Shown: piece by piece, positions 33,716-46,638 of the stretch
Layout: each line of letters starts with the position of its first letter
Numbering within the stretch: the stretch's first letter is position 1
Assembly: GCA_000697665.1 (NCBI GenBank)
Contig: KL197715.1
Location: 1,002,923 to 1,066,922, forward strand
Direction: 5' to 3'
DNA: 64,000 nt
Origin: Jaapia argillacea MUCL 33604
Lineage: Eukaryota > Basidiomycota > Agaricomycetes > Jaapiales > Jaapiaceae
Program-made: the position numbers and the translations under genes
Notes under the pieces: model-generated
The model's input: the letters and a program-made list of their open reading frames with translations, nothing else
Told to the model about the DNA's origin: nothing
The model's database searches: none

Positions 33716-36700
33716 GTCGCAGTCAGGGTCTACCACAGTAAGTACCCTGTAGTACGTCCAACGATGATTGTGGTATATCGTTCTGTTGTTACAATCTCGA
33801 ATTTTGTATTCGAGTATGCTCGTATTTCAGGCGGTTCTCCGATGAAACACTAAGAAGAGATGAAGAGAACCCAGGTATTTCAGTGCGACACAAGTTTGGA
33901 GGAGGAGTGCTGCTAGTCACGGTGACATTACGCTTCGCGCATCACGGATACTTGTCACGCCTGCAGGGACTCCTTGTTACTCCTTGCTTGTTCACAGTAA
34001 CAGCCGTATTTCGTTGCCCCCCAACTCCGACCACTGTCAGGATCATTCCCGCTAAGAAAGCCAACTTGTGGTTCGATTACGGTGCCCTTTCGGATGCGGG
34101 GAGTCCGAGTCCGGTACATCCTATCTAGTATCTGGTTGACTCCAGAGTACTTGGCGCTCTCCTTTCCCCTCCTGCCAACTCGGACGAAGAACAGACGCTC
34201 CCGGATTACCTATGATAATTCTTCCCCGTTTGGTGCTCTGTCCCCGATATACCAGCATCCCTTGTGAATCTGTTCCACTCCTCCGCCATAGGACTCTGAA
34301 ACGATCGGTATCTCGTTGGAGGCAACAAATATACTATGTTCTTCTCGGGAGAACTCTTCGACATAGCTCACACAATGCTTCGTATGATCTTTCGCAAAGC
34401 CTCCCTTAACCATAACTTCGAAGAGCTTCTGTTTCCAAGGATGCTGCATCGCCCAGGCGGCAGCGAGTCCGAGATTCCAAGTTGGACCACTGACGTCGAT
34501 CTGAACACAATTAATCCCATTCCAGATTGACCACAGGGTTCGTATCTCCGTTGTCGGCTCGGAGTATGCGTTCAAGGAGGTGAGGACTCCTGACCACTCG
34601 GAGTCGGCGGACGAGGTGTGTACTTTTGGAGAGCGGACTTGCGGGTCATGGTGGAAGACCGCCAGGTGGCGGCATCAGAAAAAGTGGTGGAAAGCGCAAT
34701 ATGGGTACTTTCTACGATTCCAAAGGACTGGGAGGAAGGCCCTCGTCGAAGCAGCTTAAAACCCACGACGCGGCTCGGACCGAAGACTCGGACGTTGTGT
34801 TCTGCTCCTGCATGAATAATATTTTCCGTGCTACATTTCGACTGATTCGATATTGGATGAGTAGCAGATGCACACGCAAAAGTAACACGCAGAACATAAC
34901 AAAAAACAGGGTAGCTGAATCTGTTACTAGAGACTGGCATGACTTTGGGAAAACTTGAAAGCATTTACAGCAAAATCCTTTCGTAACTTTGCTCCTGGCG
35001 CTGGGAAGAAATAGGACTCTAAATGGTCAATATACGATAGGTCGGGCGAAACTACGGTGGTTGGGGAAAGAACGGTTGGCTAATAGGAACAAAACTCAGC
35101 AGGAAAGAGGTGCCGGTCATTATCGATTCATCCGCTATCGACCCGACGGCTATGTCGCAAGAAAAGAATACGCCGTGCGAGTTTGGGGACATTGGATCAA
35201 TGGGTTTGCATCTTGTATCGAATTGACGAAATTTCAACGAAATTGTCATATGCGTGTGGTGACCAAAGGACTTCTGAAAGACCACTGGGAGTTACAGCGT
35301 CCATGGATGTCGGTGAGGACGTACCGGTGGATGTCATTGTTCCCCACAGCATTGCCATTTGAAGAATATAGGCGCGCATGGATGTGAGATCGCACAAGCC
35401 TGAAGCCGATGGGGAAGACATCCAGGATCCACTACAATCATCAACATCGGAAGTATCGCCCGATAGACACAGAACGAGTCAAAGACAAGTACAGCATGCA
35501 AGCCCCCCAATTGGTGGAGATTTGTTCTACGGTGAAGAACCAAGGGGCTGGTTGAGTACACAAATCAGCAACCCATGCAACGCCGATTCCTTCCAGAGTC
35601 ACCAAAACACCATAGGTTGATTGCACCGTTGAGAAGGGTAGGATCGCTCACTGGATGGCAACAGAGGAGGAAAAGGACGTCCCTTAGAACAGATCCTGGT
35701 GGATAAGGATATCAGATAGGCGCACTCAAGTATGAGCTAGTATGAGTAATGGTCTCACTGTGGATCCTAAGGTAATGATCCTGCACCGGCGTAGAAGTGT
35801 CTCGTTGTGCCCTTGGCAGAAGTATCTTCATATTTTTCGGATGGGTGGAAATAGGGTGGGGGTGCAGGAGTTCGACTGGGCTTGCCATAGAAAACGCTCA
35901 GAGTGCGAGGGTACAAGCATGCTCGCTCGTTGCAGAAAGGACAGCAGATCAAAGTGCCCAGACGATACATACCACCCTGTCAGCAGATCGGCGACCAACT
36001 GATTCCAGGTGCGGCTAACAGGTGCTCACCGTCCTCTGGTGCTTCTAGCAGGAGTTCAGCTGTCCAGGTTCTTCAGCATCTTTGACGTTGCGAGGAATCG
36101 GTGATTGCAGCGTCCCCGTTTCATCATTCCTGGGGGATAGCGGGGCCACCGGCTGTGTAAATCCTATCGAGGAGACGAGGGGCCCGTAGAAAAACGCATC
36201 GACGAAAGAATACACGAACGACATCGACAGAGGCTACCAGATACTTAAGTGCAGACCTGAACTTGGGGAGACTTGAAGCTTGAAGGTCGGCAGTAGCCAC
36301 GAGCAACATTCCCACGGTCTGTCCTTGCCGCCACGTCGCACACCTGCAAGTTGAACTTGACTTCGCTCAGGGCTTGTGGATGCATACTCTCTTGTCGCCG
36401 CCAATATTCAATATGCTTGGAGCTGCATTTTCTTTCGCAGGGACACCATCGCCAGCATCCTACGAATCTCTTCATACAGGTCTCTGCTTCCGCCAGGAAT
36501 TTATGGGACATCGATGCCTGTACCTGTCTCCATCCTGGATCTGGCCGTGTTCGAGAACTTGAGTTGCGCCTGTGCGAGAGGACGCAAGTCACATACCCTC
36601 GTACTCTCCACGATGTGAGTTAGAATGATCCCATTTGTGTTTGCGCCTGATTGCAGGGCTGCTGCACCCCGTTACCGACGCCTGGTTATTTAGCCAAAAG

Positions 36701-37886
36701 TGCTCCTGTCTTCTCGACCCTCGAAGTACTTGCACACGGCCTCCTAACTGAAGCCATACCGTTTTCTGCGGGTCGACCGACTCTGCGCAAAGACACCAAA
36801 TATGGGGGAGCGCAGATCATCGGCGTTTGTCCTCCCAAACGTGGAACTTATGCAGGCTGAGTTAGCCTGCGTACCCCTCCCATGGGACAGGATTCTGAGT
36901 CATGTATCCCCAACAACCACATCGCGCGCGGATCGAGGACCGAGGTTACGTTGTTATGCAACGTTGCTTGAACGTTGCAGCCTTTTCATTACCGCAATCC
37001 AAGGTTCGCCCTTAATCCTCGTGACTTTAGATTACATGTAACTTTAACTTTTCAGGTACACATGTCATGCCACTGCAACAGCGGTTCGCGCCCGCCTCTC
37101 TCCTCGAGGACGGTTGCTTCAATGTGCGGGCTCTTCGGCTCTCGGGTCCGACTTTCCTTTTCTCGATTTGGGGGACCGATAGCCACGAGGCGTCCAGGTT
37201 TAGCCGTGCTTCTCCGACATCTATACTGCGAAACGTTACGCCGTTCTTTGTCTCTGCCCTCTGCCCATTCGAGGGTCCATCTCGCTAAAGACCACGCTTG
37301 CGTTTACGTTCCAAACATCTCCGAGCAATCCGACTTTATTCGATTTACCTTCGGACAAGCCAATCACCCAGAGCCTCGAATGTTGCTACCCCACCATCGC
37401 GTTGACGCGTTTTGATTGCCCTGCCGCGGTAATCTCCGCTTGTCCCACTAAAAGCCAGAAATAAGTCTATGTTACGAAACGGACCAATGCGACCGCGAGG
37501 CTGTCTTTTACCAAAAACGCCACCAGCTGATGCAAGCTCTCAAAATTTGGGGTCTTTCCGATTCTTTCGTCAATTCTCGACATCATCAAGGGGGGTTTTG
37601 CGCGGAGTGCCGTTCGGATTTTGGGGGATTGGCATCTTTGTGTCAACTTGTGTGCCCTTTTTCTTTTGGTTTTTTGCCCTGACGTGACTTGGTCGAGACA
37701 AATGTGAGGCATCTCCGTGCCAAACGTGCAAGCTACCTCCCGGGTGAGGTCGTCCGGAAGGGGTCGTCTAAAGAGTATAAAGTCGGGTGAAACTTATCAC
37801 ATTTCTTCACTAGACCGCACTGCACCTCCCATCTAAGGCCAGGAGCCCACTGAAGTACTTTGCTCTCGATTCCCACCTCCTTCATC
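33716..37886. other. About 4.2 kb low-coding region with possible gene remnants
   Basis: No complete gene is found. Minus-strand pieces look coding-like but do not join. Examples are LWSIWNGINCVQIDVSGPTW (about 34450-34540), GGLHAVLVFDSFCVYRAIL (about 35460-35520) and MSFVYSFVDAFFYGPPRLLD (about 36170-36230, in a frame different from its neighbours). They suggest one or more decayed, possibly membrane-protein genes. No transposase or polymerase motif was seen. Lowest gene density of the window. Confidence 0.35.
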
Positions 37887-38494
37887 ATGATGTTCCGTCT
37901 CTTCTTCATCCTCACCATCATCGCCTACGCCCTGGGCGCACCTGCAGTTGCCTCGTTTACCGGCCAAGGTTTTACTCTTCCGCAACACTTCGATCGGGCT
38001 TGTCTGACTTCGAGACTTATTCCAGGAACATTCTATGAGCCAGGATTGGGCGCTTGTGGCTTCACCAACTCTGCCTCAGACTTCGTCGTGGCTATCTCGC
38101 ATATTCTCTATGACAGTTATCAGTGAGTTCAATTTGCGGCCTTTCTCTCATTCATGTCCTTACCTTCTACCGTCAGGACTGCCTCTGCCGACCCTAACAA
38201 GTTTGTTGTTTTCGTCAATGGAATAACCCTCAGGATGCTGATCGATTGCAACGTTCTAGAAACCCTCTTTGCGGCGTAGGAATCACTGCGACCTGTAAGC
38301 CCCATTCGTTGACGAATTGCTTGGACCATTGCTAATCAATGGCGCTCTTAGACAACGGAAAATCCGTTGGCGTCACTGTCGTAGATAGGTGTGTTAGTTG
38401 CGCCGAGGGCGACTTAGATTTTTCCCCCACCGCTTTCAGCCAACTTGCTAGTCAAGACCTTGGCCGTATCTCGGGAGTCACTTGGTCCTTGTAG
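37887..38494 (+). CDS. Small secreted RlpA-like / double-psi beta-barrel protein (145 aa)
   Basis: A secreted single-domain protein of the RlpA/barwin-like fold, known in fungi as expansin-like or cerato-platanin-adjacent small proteins. Four exons (37887-38122, 38177-38200, 38260-38294, 38352-38494) sum to 146 codons. The signal peptide MMFRLFFILTIIAYALGAPAVA is followed by GTFYEPGLGACGFTNSASDF, the fold's opening with the GACG motif, then NPLCGVGITATYNGKSVGVT, and VVDRCVSCAEGDLDFSPTAF, whose DRC and DLDFS elements are diagnostic. Exon 2 is only 24 nt. The double-psi barrel core is complete, with no carbohydrate-binding extension. Confidence 0.85.
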
Positions 38495-39036
38495 ACCTAC
38501 GATAACTTAGAAAATATTTATGGCCCGGCGCTGTGTATCATGTACATGTACATATAGAAGGGGTCTCGACGATTCCACTCAAGGGTTTAGGGATGGGATG
38601 GTTTATAAAGCAATAATCCATGTCTGTCGTTTTCTTTCCATCGTTTGAGCGTTCCTTTGAGTCAGGGTTGCGTACGCCAAGGGAGTGATTACGCCTTTCA
38701 CAGTCAGCAAACCACCAGTCGTGTCCTTTTCTTTCCATTTTCCTTCATATATACGGGAAGCACCAGCTTTTCTTGCCTTTATGACTGACTCGCTAGCGTC
38801 AGCACCCGCCAACCACCCAGCGGCGAAGGTCAGAGGGCCAAGAACGTCAAACCCGAACCAAATTTAGGCTGCTCAATTTATCCCTTCTCCCTGTTTTTGG
38901 GTAGTAGCCACCGCGGTGAACTGGAAGAGTCTGGAGACTCCGTCAGTCACGATGGTTGGTTCAAAAGGTATAAGACGACGTTTGGTCAGCGGGCTTGAAC
39001 AGCTCAAACCGTCACTGCGATTCCCTGAATAACAAG
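38495..39036. other. Intergenic, RlpA-like gene to dioxygenase
   Basis: Tandem orientation. Holds the 3' flank of the secreted gene and the promoter of the dioxygenase gene. A TATA-like GGTATAAGACG lies near 38968-38978, about 70 bp before ATG 39037. Confidence 0.45.
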
Positions 39037-40399
39037 ATGGCCTCAGAACAACAAATGAAGAACCCCCTCTTGGTTGGCAAGGCTATCCGCGCCCAACTCG
39101 AACACGAGGTTCCACAAGATTTGCCTCTGGAGAAAGACTTTCGTGAAGGATCGAACTTCACCATCACTGATCAGTGAGTTCAACATGGTTATCTGGAAGT
39201 CCTCGCCCGGTGACCCTCATTGAATCCTATAGCGTCCAGAGCTTGCATACCCAACTCACGAAGAATCCGCGGACGCTTGAGATCTTCAACTCCCTGATTT
39301 CCCATCTCCATGCGTTTGCTCGAGAGATTCGGCCTACGCATGATGAGTGGTTAACTGCCATCAAGTTCCTCACACAAGCCGGGAAAGAGAGCACCGATTT
39401 CAAGAACGAATTCGTGCTCATCAGCGATTGTTTGGGTTTCAGCGCCTTGATAGACGAGCTGAACCATCCAAAGCCACCAGTTCGTGCAATTATTCATCTC
39501 TGGGACCAGGAAATACTGAGCAATCGACTGGTTATAGGGCTGTACTGATAGCTGCGAGGAGGGGCCCTTCTGGACGGATGATGCCCCGCATAAACCATCG
39601 GGATGCTCGCTTGCAAAACCTGAAACCAGTGGCGAAGCGATGTTCTTTTCAGCTTCAATCAAAGGTACCAAAGGGGAAGGCGTCCCCGGAGCCAGAGTCG
39701 ATGTTGTGCGTACCAATTGCTATCCGTCTGTTGTTTTGCGTAGGTGTTGAAGCATGACCCCAGTGGCAGACCGATGGAGACGGTGTATACGATGTTCAAT
39801 ACCCCGATCGTGAAGAACCAAACGATCGAGCGAAGATACTTGCCCAACCAGATGGGAACTTCTGTTACCGCGGCATTTTGCCAGTCGCCTATCCCATCGT
39901 ATGTCTCTTTTTAGACTGAATATTCTAAGTCTGACGAAGAGACGATATCAAGCCTAACGATGGACCAGTCGGAGATATGCTTCGTGCTCTCGGTAAGTCT
40001 TAGTCAACATCTGCCCAACCGGACCAAGCGTCATGAGGTCCACACTTAGGTCGTCATCCCCATCGCGCTACTCACCTCCACTTCCGCATTGACGCCCCGG
40101 GATACGATGAGTACGTGTTCTTACATCGATGCTGGATTTTCCATTTATGAAGGTTCATAATTAGTTTGACTACCGCCCTTTACCCTTCGCATTCTCCTTT
40201 CCTGGGGACGGACCCAGTTTTTGCTACGAAGAAATCTCTGATCTCGGAGGTCGTGCAAGAGACAGATCCGAAAAGATGGTTGGAGATGGGGTTCAAGGAG
40301 GGCGAGGTGAAGAGTGGTCGCGTATGGGTGTGGAAGTATGATTTCGTGCTACCCACAGTTGAGGAGGTAAACCAATTGAAGGCGAAGTTGAAGCAGTAG
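39037..40399 (+). CDS. Intradiol ring-cleavage dioxygenase (catechol / hydroxyquinol 1,2-dioxygenase type, 340 aa)
   Basis: An Fe(III) enzyme opening catechol-type rings between the hydroxyls, an end step of aromatic (lignin-derived) catabolism. Seven exons (39037-39173, 39233-39479, 39538-39705, 39764-39898, 39953-39992, 40050-40110, 40165-40399) sum to 341 codons. The N-terminal helical dimerisation domain has LHAFAREIRPTHDEWLTAIKFL and ISDCLGFSALIDELNHPKPP. The barrel has SCEEGPFWTDDAP, GARVDVWQTDGDGVYDVQY, FCYRGILPVAYPI and RHPHRATHLHFRIDAPGYD, supplying the Tyr/Tyr/His/His iron ligands. No signal peptide, so intracellular. Hydroxyquinol preference is a guess from family resemblance. Confidence 0.9.
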
Positions 40400-40544
40400 A
40401 TCTATGCTCGTTCTGATAGGAATGGACGTGCACGATGGTGATAACAGCGATATGTAACGAATACTTATATAGTGGATGTAGTATATACTCTGACATGTAA
40501 AGCGAATGAATGTACCGGCGAGGTTCCAGCCCCGCACAATCTAA

Positions 40545-42554
40545 TCATTCCCCAGCTGGATAGCCTGTGTTTCCTTTTACTTTCCCCCCGAGTAGAGAGA
40601 CGATTTCAAAACATAAAACCAATAATAACTGGCCGACAAGGTCCATGAGAGCAGAGTGAATAGGAATGGCGTAGATATCTGGATCGAGATCCCGTGACCA
40701 CAGGAAGTTGGTGAGGGCTCTAGCAACAAGTAGGGATACCGAGACCTACGCCAATGTAACCAACGAGGACGTCAAGCGGTCAGACGGTTTGTGTGAAGAG
40801 ATGAGATTGACGAGGAGGACTTACAGCGCAACAAAAGGACACCACAGACAAACCGATGAAGACGAATGGGAGATGCAACCAACCGAGAGCACTGAGGATA
40901 GCTAGAGTAATTATGACGACTGGGAGTGTTACGAGAAGGAGTATGATCATGACCAGTCGAGGGCTAGGATCGCCTCGGTCCTTTTCCAGCCGGGGCGATG
41001 GGAGGAGTTGGAACGCATGAAGGGCGGTGGAGAGTCGGGAGATAAATATCGAGCCAACGTTTCCTGATAAGCCTGATTACCATACGAGTGTGAACCGCGT
41101 CAATATGCAAGGTAAGAATATAAAATCGACGCACCAGTGAGAACAACAGCAAGTAACGCGTAGCCCTCATACCTACTAACGAACGTATCTAACACGATAC
41201 CAGTTCCGCTACTGATGACCATAGCACCAAGCAAAGGGCTCCAGCCTTCCTTCAATAAATCTTTGACCATTGGATTGCGAAGCGTGACGATTGTGCATAT
41301 GGCCGCTGAACATGCGATGAGAAGAGCAAGGATGAGGGGGAAAGGTGTGTTGATAAAGTTGATGAGGAGGGAGGAGACGAGGCCGAAGAGACTAAGGGTG
41401 ATGACGTCGCCGAGGCAGGAGGCTATTGGCGGGGCAATGTTGTCTGGGAATGATAGGGCATGGTGAATATTCAAGACGTCTGGGATCCCGGGAAGACTTA
41501 CCTGGATCGCGTCCAAATCGTCGACACATTACCACAAGGAGGCACATAAATGATCCCAGAACGATACTCGATAGACAGGCTGCCGACATTGCTGTTGATA
41601 CTACCATAATATATCTATATGTTTCAGTCGTGAAATCCAGGAAAGGTAAGGTGGCCCAGTATACTCACTCAAGGGCTCCGGTTTTAGGCCGACCGTCATT
41701 GATCGGTCGTGAAGGATGAGGTATCCGTGCGCGAGAAGTGAACGCATGGAATACCAAGGCTTCCAAAGTGTCTGTGGCATTGCCAGCAGAAAGGGGCCCC
41801 TGTGGAGGTGATGGGTTGGGCATGATGAGACCGATAACGTAGGCTACCAAAGCGGCCACGAAAGACACCACGGTAGCCTGTACTTGTAACAGAGACAAAT
41901 TCCCCAGAATCAGAGCATTTCGGGTCGTCGGTTTATCAAGTTCCCCTATGTTCGCAGCTGTTCCTAGACGAGCCGAGAGATTCATCTCTAGATTACCTTG
42001 TAGATTGAGCATGACGGGTATAATCATGATGAGCTCATCTACCCGCGTCATAGCTTTCCAGTGCTACGAGCCATCAAGGGAGATGAGGGTAAGGGAAGCA
42101 GACGAAGGGGACTGAGAGGCGCACCGAGATGTGATCTAAAAGTTCTCCAGTAAATAGTGATCCAATGGTAGTGAACAATAGCGTCGGCGCTGTCTGGTCT
42201 CCATTCTTTCAGAGGTTGGACCATGTGACGGCGGAAACGGCTCACCTCAATGACGATACTCCGGACATGGTTCCAAACGCCTCGTTCCTTGAACGTCGGC
42301 CGTTCCCGTCCCCTGGTCCGTTCCTCCGACCCCAAAAGAGCTCTCGTACCCTCATCACCCTCCGTCCAGTCCTCCACGTCTTCTTGGCTGTAGGAGGGTA
42401 GATTGAATCCGTGTCCATTTCCGACTTCTAGTCTCGGGTTCGGTGTCACCGCAACATCCTCAAGGTTCGCCAGTTCAATCCCGTCGTCAGAGCTGGAGTC
42501 TAGGGACGACGTGGACTGGATAGCATCAGGAGGTTCCTCATGGTGGGGTAGCAT
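40545..42554 (-). CDS. SLC41/MgtE-type divalent cation transporter
   Basis: An integral membrane Mg2+ (divalent cation) transporter with two MgtE-like halves. Start ATG 42554. The long acidic cytosolic N-terminus ends FKERGVWNHVRSIVIE, then splices to TAPTLLFTTIGSLFTGELLD (TM1). Half 1 signature: RVDELIMIIPVMLNLQGNLEMNLSARLGTAANIG. Half 2 signature: FPDNIAPPIASCLGDVITL, with the C-terminal DPDIYAIPIHSALMDLVGQ. These PxxxxLxGNxExxxxSRLxTxAN and PDNxxxPxxxxxGDxxT patterns define the SLC41 family. Several short introns. Stop TGA 40545-40547. It lies close to the 3' end of the dioxygenase gene (145 bp, convergent) and divergent from ADA3. Confidence 0.88.
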
Positions 42555-43176
42555 GGTAGATCCAGAGGAAAGGAGGACTAGCTGGCAGGGGGAAATGCAT
42601 TCACCTCATTTGTAGTAACTGTGGGAAATATTCGTTGGAGTGGGTCTGTGAGCGTGGGAACTCCGGAGATCGTGGAAAGGATGCACCGAAAGCGGACGAA
42701 ACCAAATACGAGCCACATGACGCTTCTTGTTCCCGTACGTGCAACTCGGTAATCGACCACTTCTTATATCTCTCTCGTGGCTCTCTAGAGTGTCTGTTTT
42801 CTGCTCGGAATCGGATTCAGCGGGTTGCAAAACCCTAGGACACTCGTTTACATCCCTCCGCTGTCATTTGATACGCGTCAAATTGACTTACACCTCGGCG
42901 GACCGTTGGAACATCCCACCTCTTCCGCTGTCAACTGGACTGTCTATTCTATTGTGCTAGCTCGACTCGGAGACCTGAATAACCTCCGGGGCCACGCTCA
43001 CGCTGGAGTTCTCTGACGAAATCCTTCCACTATTTCGGCCTTTTCGGTATCAATTCACTCTACTATCTCATCGGTGGCGAGCAAGAATCTTCTGTCAGTG
43101 GTGATCAAGGGACCGTAGGAGACTTTGGGATTTGTCTGCAGGAGGGTGTGGTGGATAGCGTCTCTGGGACAAGGCC
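42555..43176. promoter_or_regulatory. Divergent promoter, SLC41 transporter / ADA3
   Basis: 622 bp between divergent starts. No gene-like frame with motifs and no TATA box near either start. Confidence 0.45.
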
Positions 43177-45533
43177 ATGGCTTCACCTTTACACCCAAAT
43201 TATTCACAATCCCACTACCCGCAGTCACCGCTGTTCAAGAATCCCTCCGACTCTGTTCCGCCTACAGAGGAGCTAGAGGTCCTCCACAGCCAGTTGACTG
43301 TTCTGAAACAAAAGGCACTCGAAAAGGCCAAGAAGGCGGGAAATGATCTCCGATATATCGAAGAGTCAATGAAACGGATGAAGGAGAAGGAGAAGGGTAA
43401 GGCCAAGGCCATTGAGAAGGTGAAGAAGGAGCATGATTGTACGTCACGTTTCTTATTTTTGTATCGGTCAGATCATCACCTACTTCTCTTCAAATTTTCG
43501 GTACACCTTAAATCTCGAACTTATCGTCTCATCACCCTCTGGAATCCCTCCTACTTGATTTTGCCATGGCTGTATACCTATGTGCATTCATCGCTGGGTA
43601 GTCACACCTATCCCTGAGCCTCAGCGTCCCAGGGTGTCAACACCCGTCCAAATCTCCCCACCGAAACCTCGATTTCCCTCTGTTGCATCGATCCCATCAA
43701 CTTCATCTAAGCCTTCTGTCGAACCTCGCAAATCGTGCGGTAGTTTTTTGCTCTAGTCTACGGCGTCTGATCGACTTTTGAACAGGATGGACGACGTAAA
43801 GAAGAAAAAGAAGAAACGGAAACGAGAGCAAGGAGAAAGTGACGAAGAACCAGGTACATTGGTCGCTCCCTCATATATGCCCACCGTTCTTACTGGAAAT
43901 CAAGAATCCCAACGACCACGAAAAACATCCCCTTCTCCTGCACTACATTCACATCCACATAAGGCATCCAAAGCACCCCCCGTCGCCCCTCATCCCAAGG
44001 TCAACTCATTTGCACTTTATTTCACCTATTCATTCTCATATACCTCTCAGCCTTCCGCTCTCGGTCCAGATTTTTCCGTACCTCCGTCAGTCTCAATACC
44101 CAAACGCCCCCCACTAACTGCCCCTCCAATACCCGGCCCAAGTAAGCCAACAGACGTAACGGAGGATTTCAGCAAAATCAAACCACCAGCTCAAACACAA
44201 GTCACCTCCTTTTACACTTTGATTGATCCTTGGCTCCGACCCGTCAAAGAAGAAGATGTCGGTTTCCTAGAATATACCGCAGATGAAGTGGAACCCTACG
44301 TGATGCCCAAATTGGGTCGACATTACTCGGAAGTTTGGGAGGAGGAGGATATAGCGTATTACGGTGCACCTCTGACTGACATTCGCGCGCACCACGCCGC
44401 AACGTCCAGTTCCAATGCCACCATCGCCACGACGAAGTGGGATCCTTCGACTCTTAACGAGAGCGACCTGATCGTGGAGGAGAAGGGACATGGTCCTTTA
44501 ACTGAGCGATTAGTTAGTGCCCTTCTACCGATGCCTGATTCGACGGTTTGGAAGGGCGTGAAAGCTGCCGAGGATGCTATGGAAGGCAGACCTGGGATCA
44601 CTGGCGCTGCATTTGCGGCTGCCAAGGAACGGGTTAGCGTCGCTGCGCTTGAGGATCGGATAAAGGATACTATGCGGTTTCATGGATTGCTTGATGGCAA
44701 GGTGAGTCAACCCATCTACAACTCCTCTTGCGTCTTTTTTCGTTTACATTTTCGCCGATGTTCAGACCGATTACTCAGAAGCTGTAGATGACCCAATCTC
44801 AGCCGCTCTGCGCCAAGCTCAACGGCAACTCCGAAACGTTGTAGCCATAAACAAAGCTCGCAAATCGCGGCTAGCGGCCATCGCTCGAGATCGACTCGGG
44901 TATCAAGAGTATCTGGACTTGAGAGACAATTTGGATCGGAATCTTTGGTCGAGCTACTCGAAGGCGCAGAAGAAGGAGAGTCCCAAGTTGGGGCGGAAGA
45001 AGAAGAAGATCGTCGGTGGGGGTGTGGAGGTTAATGGTAACCTGAACGGAAGTGCGAATGGGAGTATCAACGGCAGTGTTGGACTCCCTGGCTCAGGGAC
45101 TCCAGCAAGTGGAGGCGTGGGAGGTGTGGCATCCTTGCCACCTTGTCCTGCGGCCCTCGGCATGGTCACCGATGAAGAATACCAGTTGGTCGTCCCGGAG
45201 AATGTCCAGCCACTGGTCAAGACTCGGAGGCAATGGGTTGATGTGGTTGGTAGCGTGTTTGATGAGAAGGAGAGGGAGTCGCCTGGGAGGATATATGGGT
45301 TGCCGAAGACTAGTGTTTTTGAGGGATTGGAGAGAGAGGTGAGGGAGGAGCTGGAGAGGACGAAGATCTCTTGGGGCCAGTCATCTTCTGGAGTCCCGGC
45401 TGCGTCAGGTTCTTCTGGAGCAGGTGCGGTTAATGTTGGTACTGGGATTAGTGCAGCTATTGGTATGGACTCACGGACTAATGGGAAGGGGAAGGGGAAA
45501 GCGCGGGTGGATGAGCCGATGATTCTCGGTTAA
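43177..45533 (+). CDS. NGG1: SAGA complex subunit Ada3/Ngg1
   Basis: An adaptor in the SAGA histone acetyltransferase module (with Gcn5 and Ada2). Start ATG 43177 (MASPLHPNYSQSHYPQSP). A coiled coil (EELEVLHSQLTVLKQKAL) and Lys-rich segment precede an intron at about 43440-43606, then FTPIPEPQRPRV. A further intron with a GTGCGG donor joins to MDDVKKKKKKRKREQ. The conserved centre is VTSFYTLIDPWLRPVKEEDVGFL followed by YVMPKLGRHYSEVWEEED. The C-terminal Ada3 domain runs from LEDRIKDTMRFHGLLDG through LRQAQRQLRNVVAINKARKSRL to YQEYLDLRDNLD, then a Gly/Asn-rich tail. Nuclear. Stop TAA 45531-45533. Internal intron borders near 43850-44060 are approximate. Confidence 0.85.
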
Positions 45534-46638
45534 TGGTACGCCACGGTGATAGTCAATCGTCGACATTGTTGCTTCACTTGTTATTGTTATTTTTACATGA
45601 TGCCACACCATCAGTATCCCTTGTGTCTAGTTGCTTTGTACGTTCTCTGCATTTGCATGTCGACTTCCTTTTAGTTTCCCTCGGAATCACGATGATAGAT
45701 GGACGGTCCATTGCCCTCGTCTCTTTGGATGTGATTGCTTTGGAGTCTGGAAATAACGCGAAAGGCCGCATGCGCGGCAAGAGACCGCTACCATAAACAT
45801 AGCAATTTCACTTATGCATCTTGAAGAAAATCAAGGGAATGCAATGCAGATTCTTTCTTAAACAGCTGCCAGTAGATGATGGCACAAACAACCAATACAT
45901 ATAGGAGAAGAACGAATAGTATACGACGACAGTAGTTCGACCTACACAAACTACAATGAAGTATGGAACGTGACTGGCGGGTACAAAAAAAAAGGAAACA
46001 AATCATTCCGCAAGAAAAGACGAAAAAACAAGCTTATGGCAATCGATCCAACAACGATTCATGCCTTCCAGCGTGTACACAACGACGGGACCTGATGCAA
46101 AGGAAACGACTGCTCTAGCACCCGAGGAGATTAAACGAGGAATGTTGTGGCGGTGGGCCAAGCTGATCGACGTCGACGCCATGAGATAGATAGGATCCAC
46201 GGGGGGATATTCGATTTGACATGAGGGGATAGTAGCTGGTGAGCACTGACAATCGTCGTGGATGAGGATAGCCACGGAAACACCCATGAGTTTTGGAGCT
46301 CAGACAAAAGACATGTCTCAGCTTTGTAATGGGGAGGCGCAATCCCGGTTCAAAATGTGTGCCAGCATGATCGTGTGAATATGCTGTCAGCGTCCAAACA
46401 GAGGTGATGGGATCAAGCAAATCTCAGATATGGATTTCACACCATCATTCTTCCTTGTTGGCAAGATTGGCACAATTACATCCACTTGCCCCCGAGCGAG
46501 GAAACATTTGTTGACGAAAGTCAATATTTTGCAAACGGAGAGAATCATCATTGAATTGAGGTTATTCAATGAGTGGTTGTGTGCCATTTGTGCTATATAT
46601 ACGCCGCTGCCATATCTCTTTAGGACGCTATGGCGTAG
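45534..46638. other. Region between ADA3 and the assembly gap
   Basis: The ADA3 3' flank and about 1 kb without a supported gene. A 94-aa minus frame at 46003-46287 has no motif. Any gene here may continue into the gap. Confidence 0.45.

Noticed and set aside
36802-37041. A plus frame containing ACVPLPW, resembling the start of a STE3-type pheromone receptor
   Set aside because: No following transmembrane pattern or receptor motifs in any frame; a chance match.
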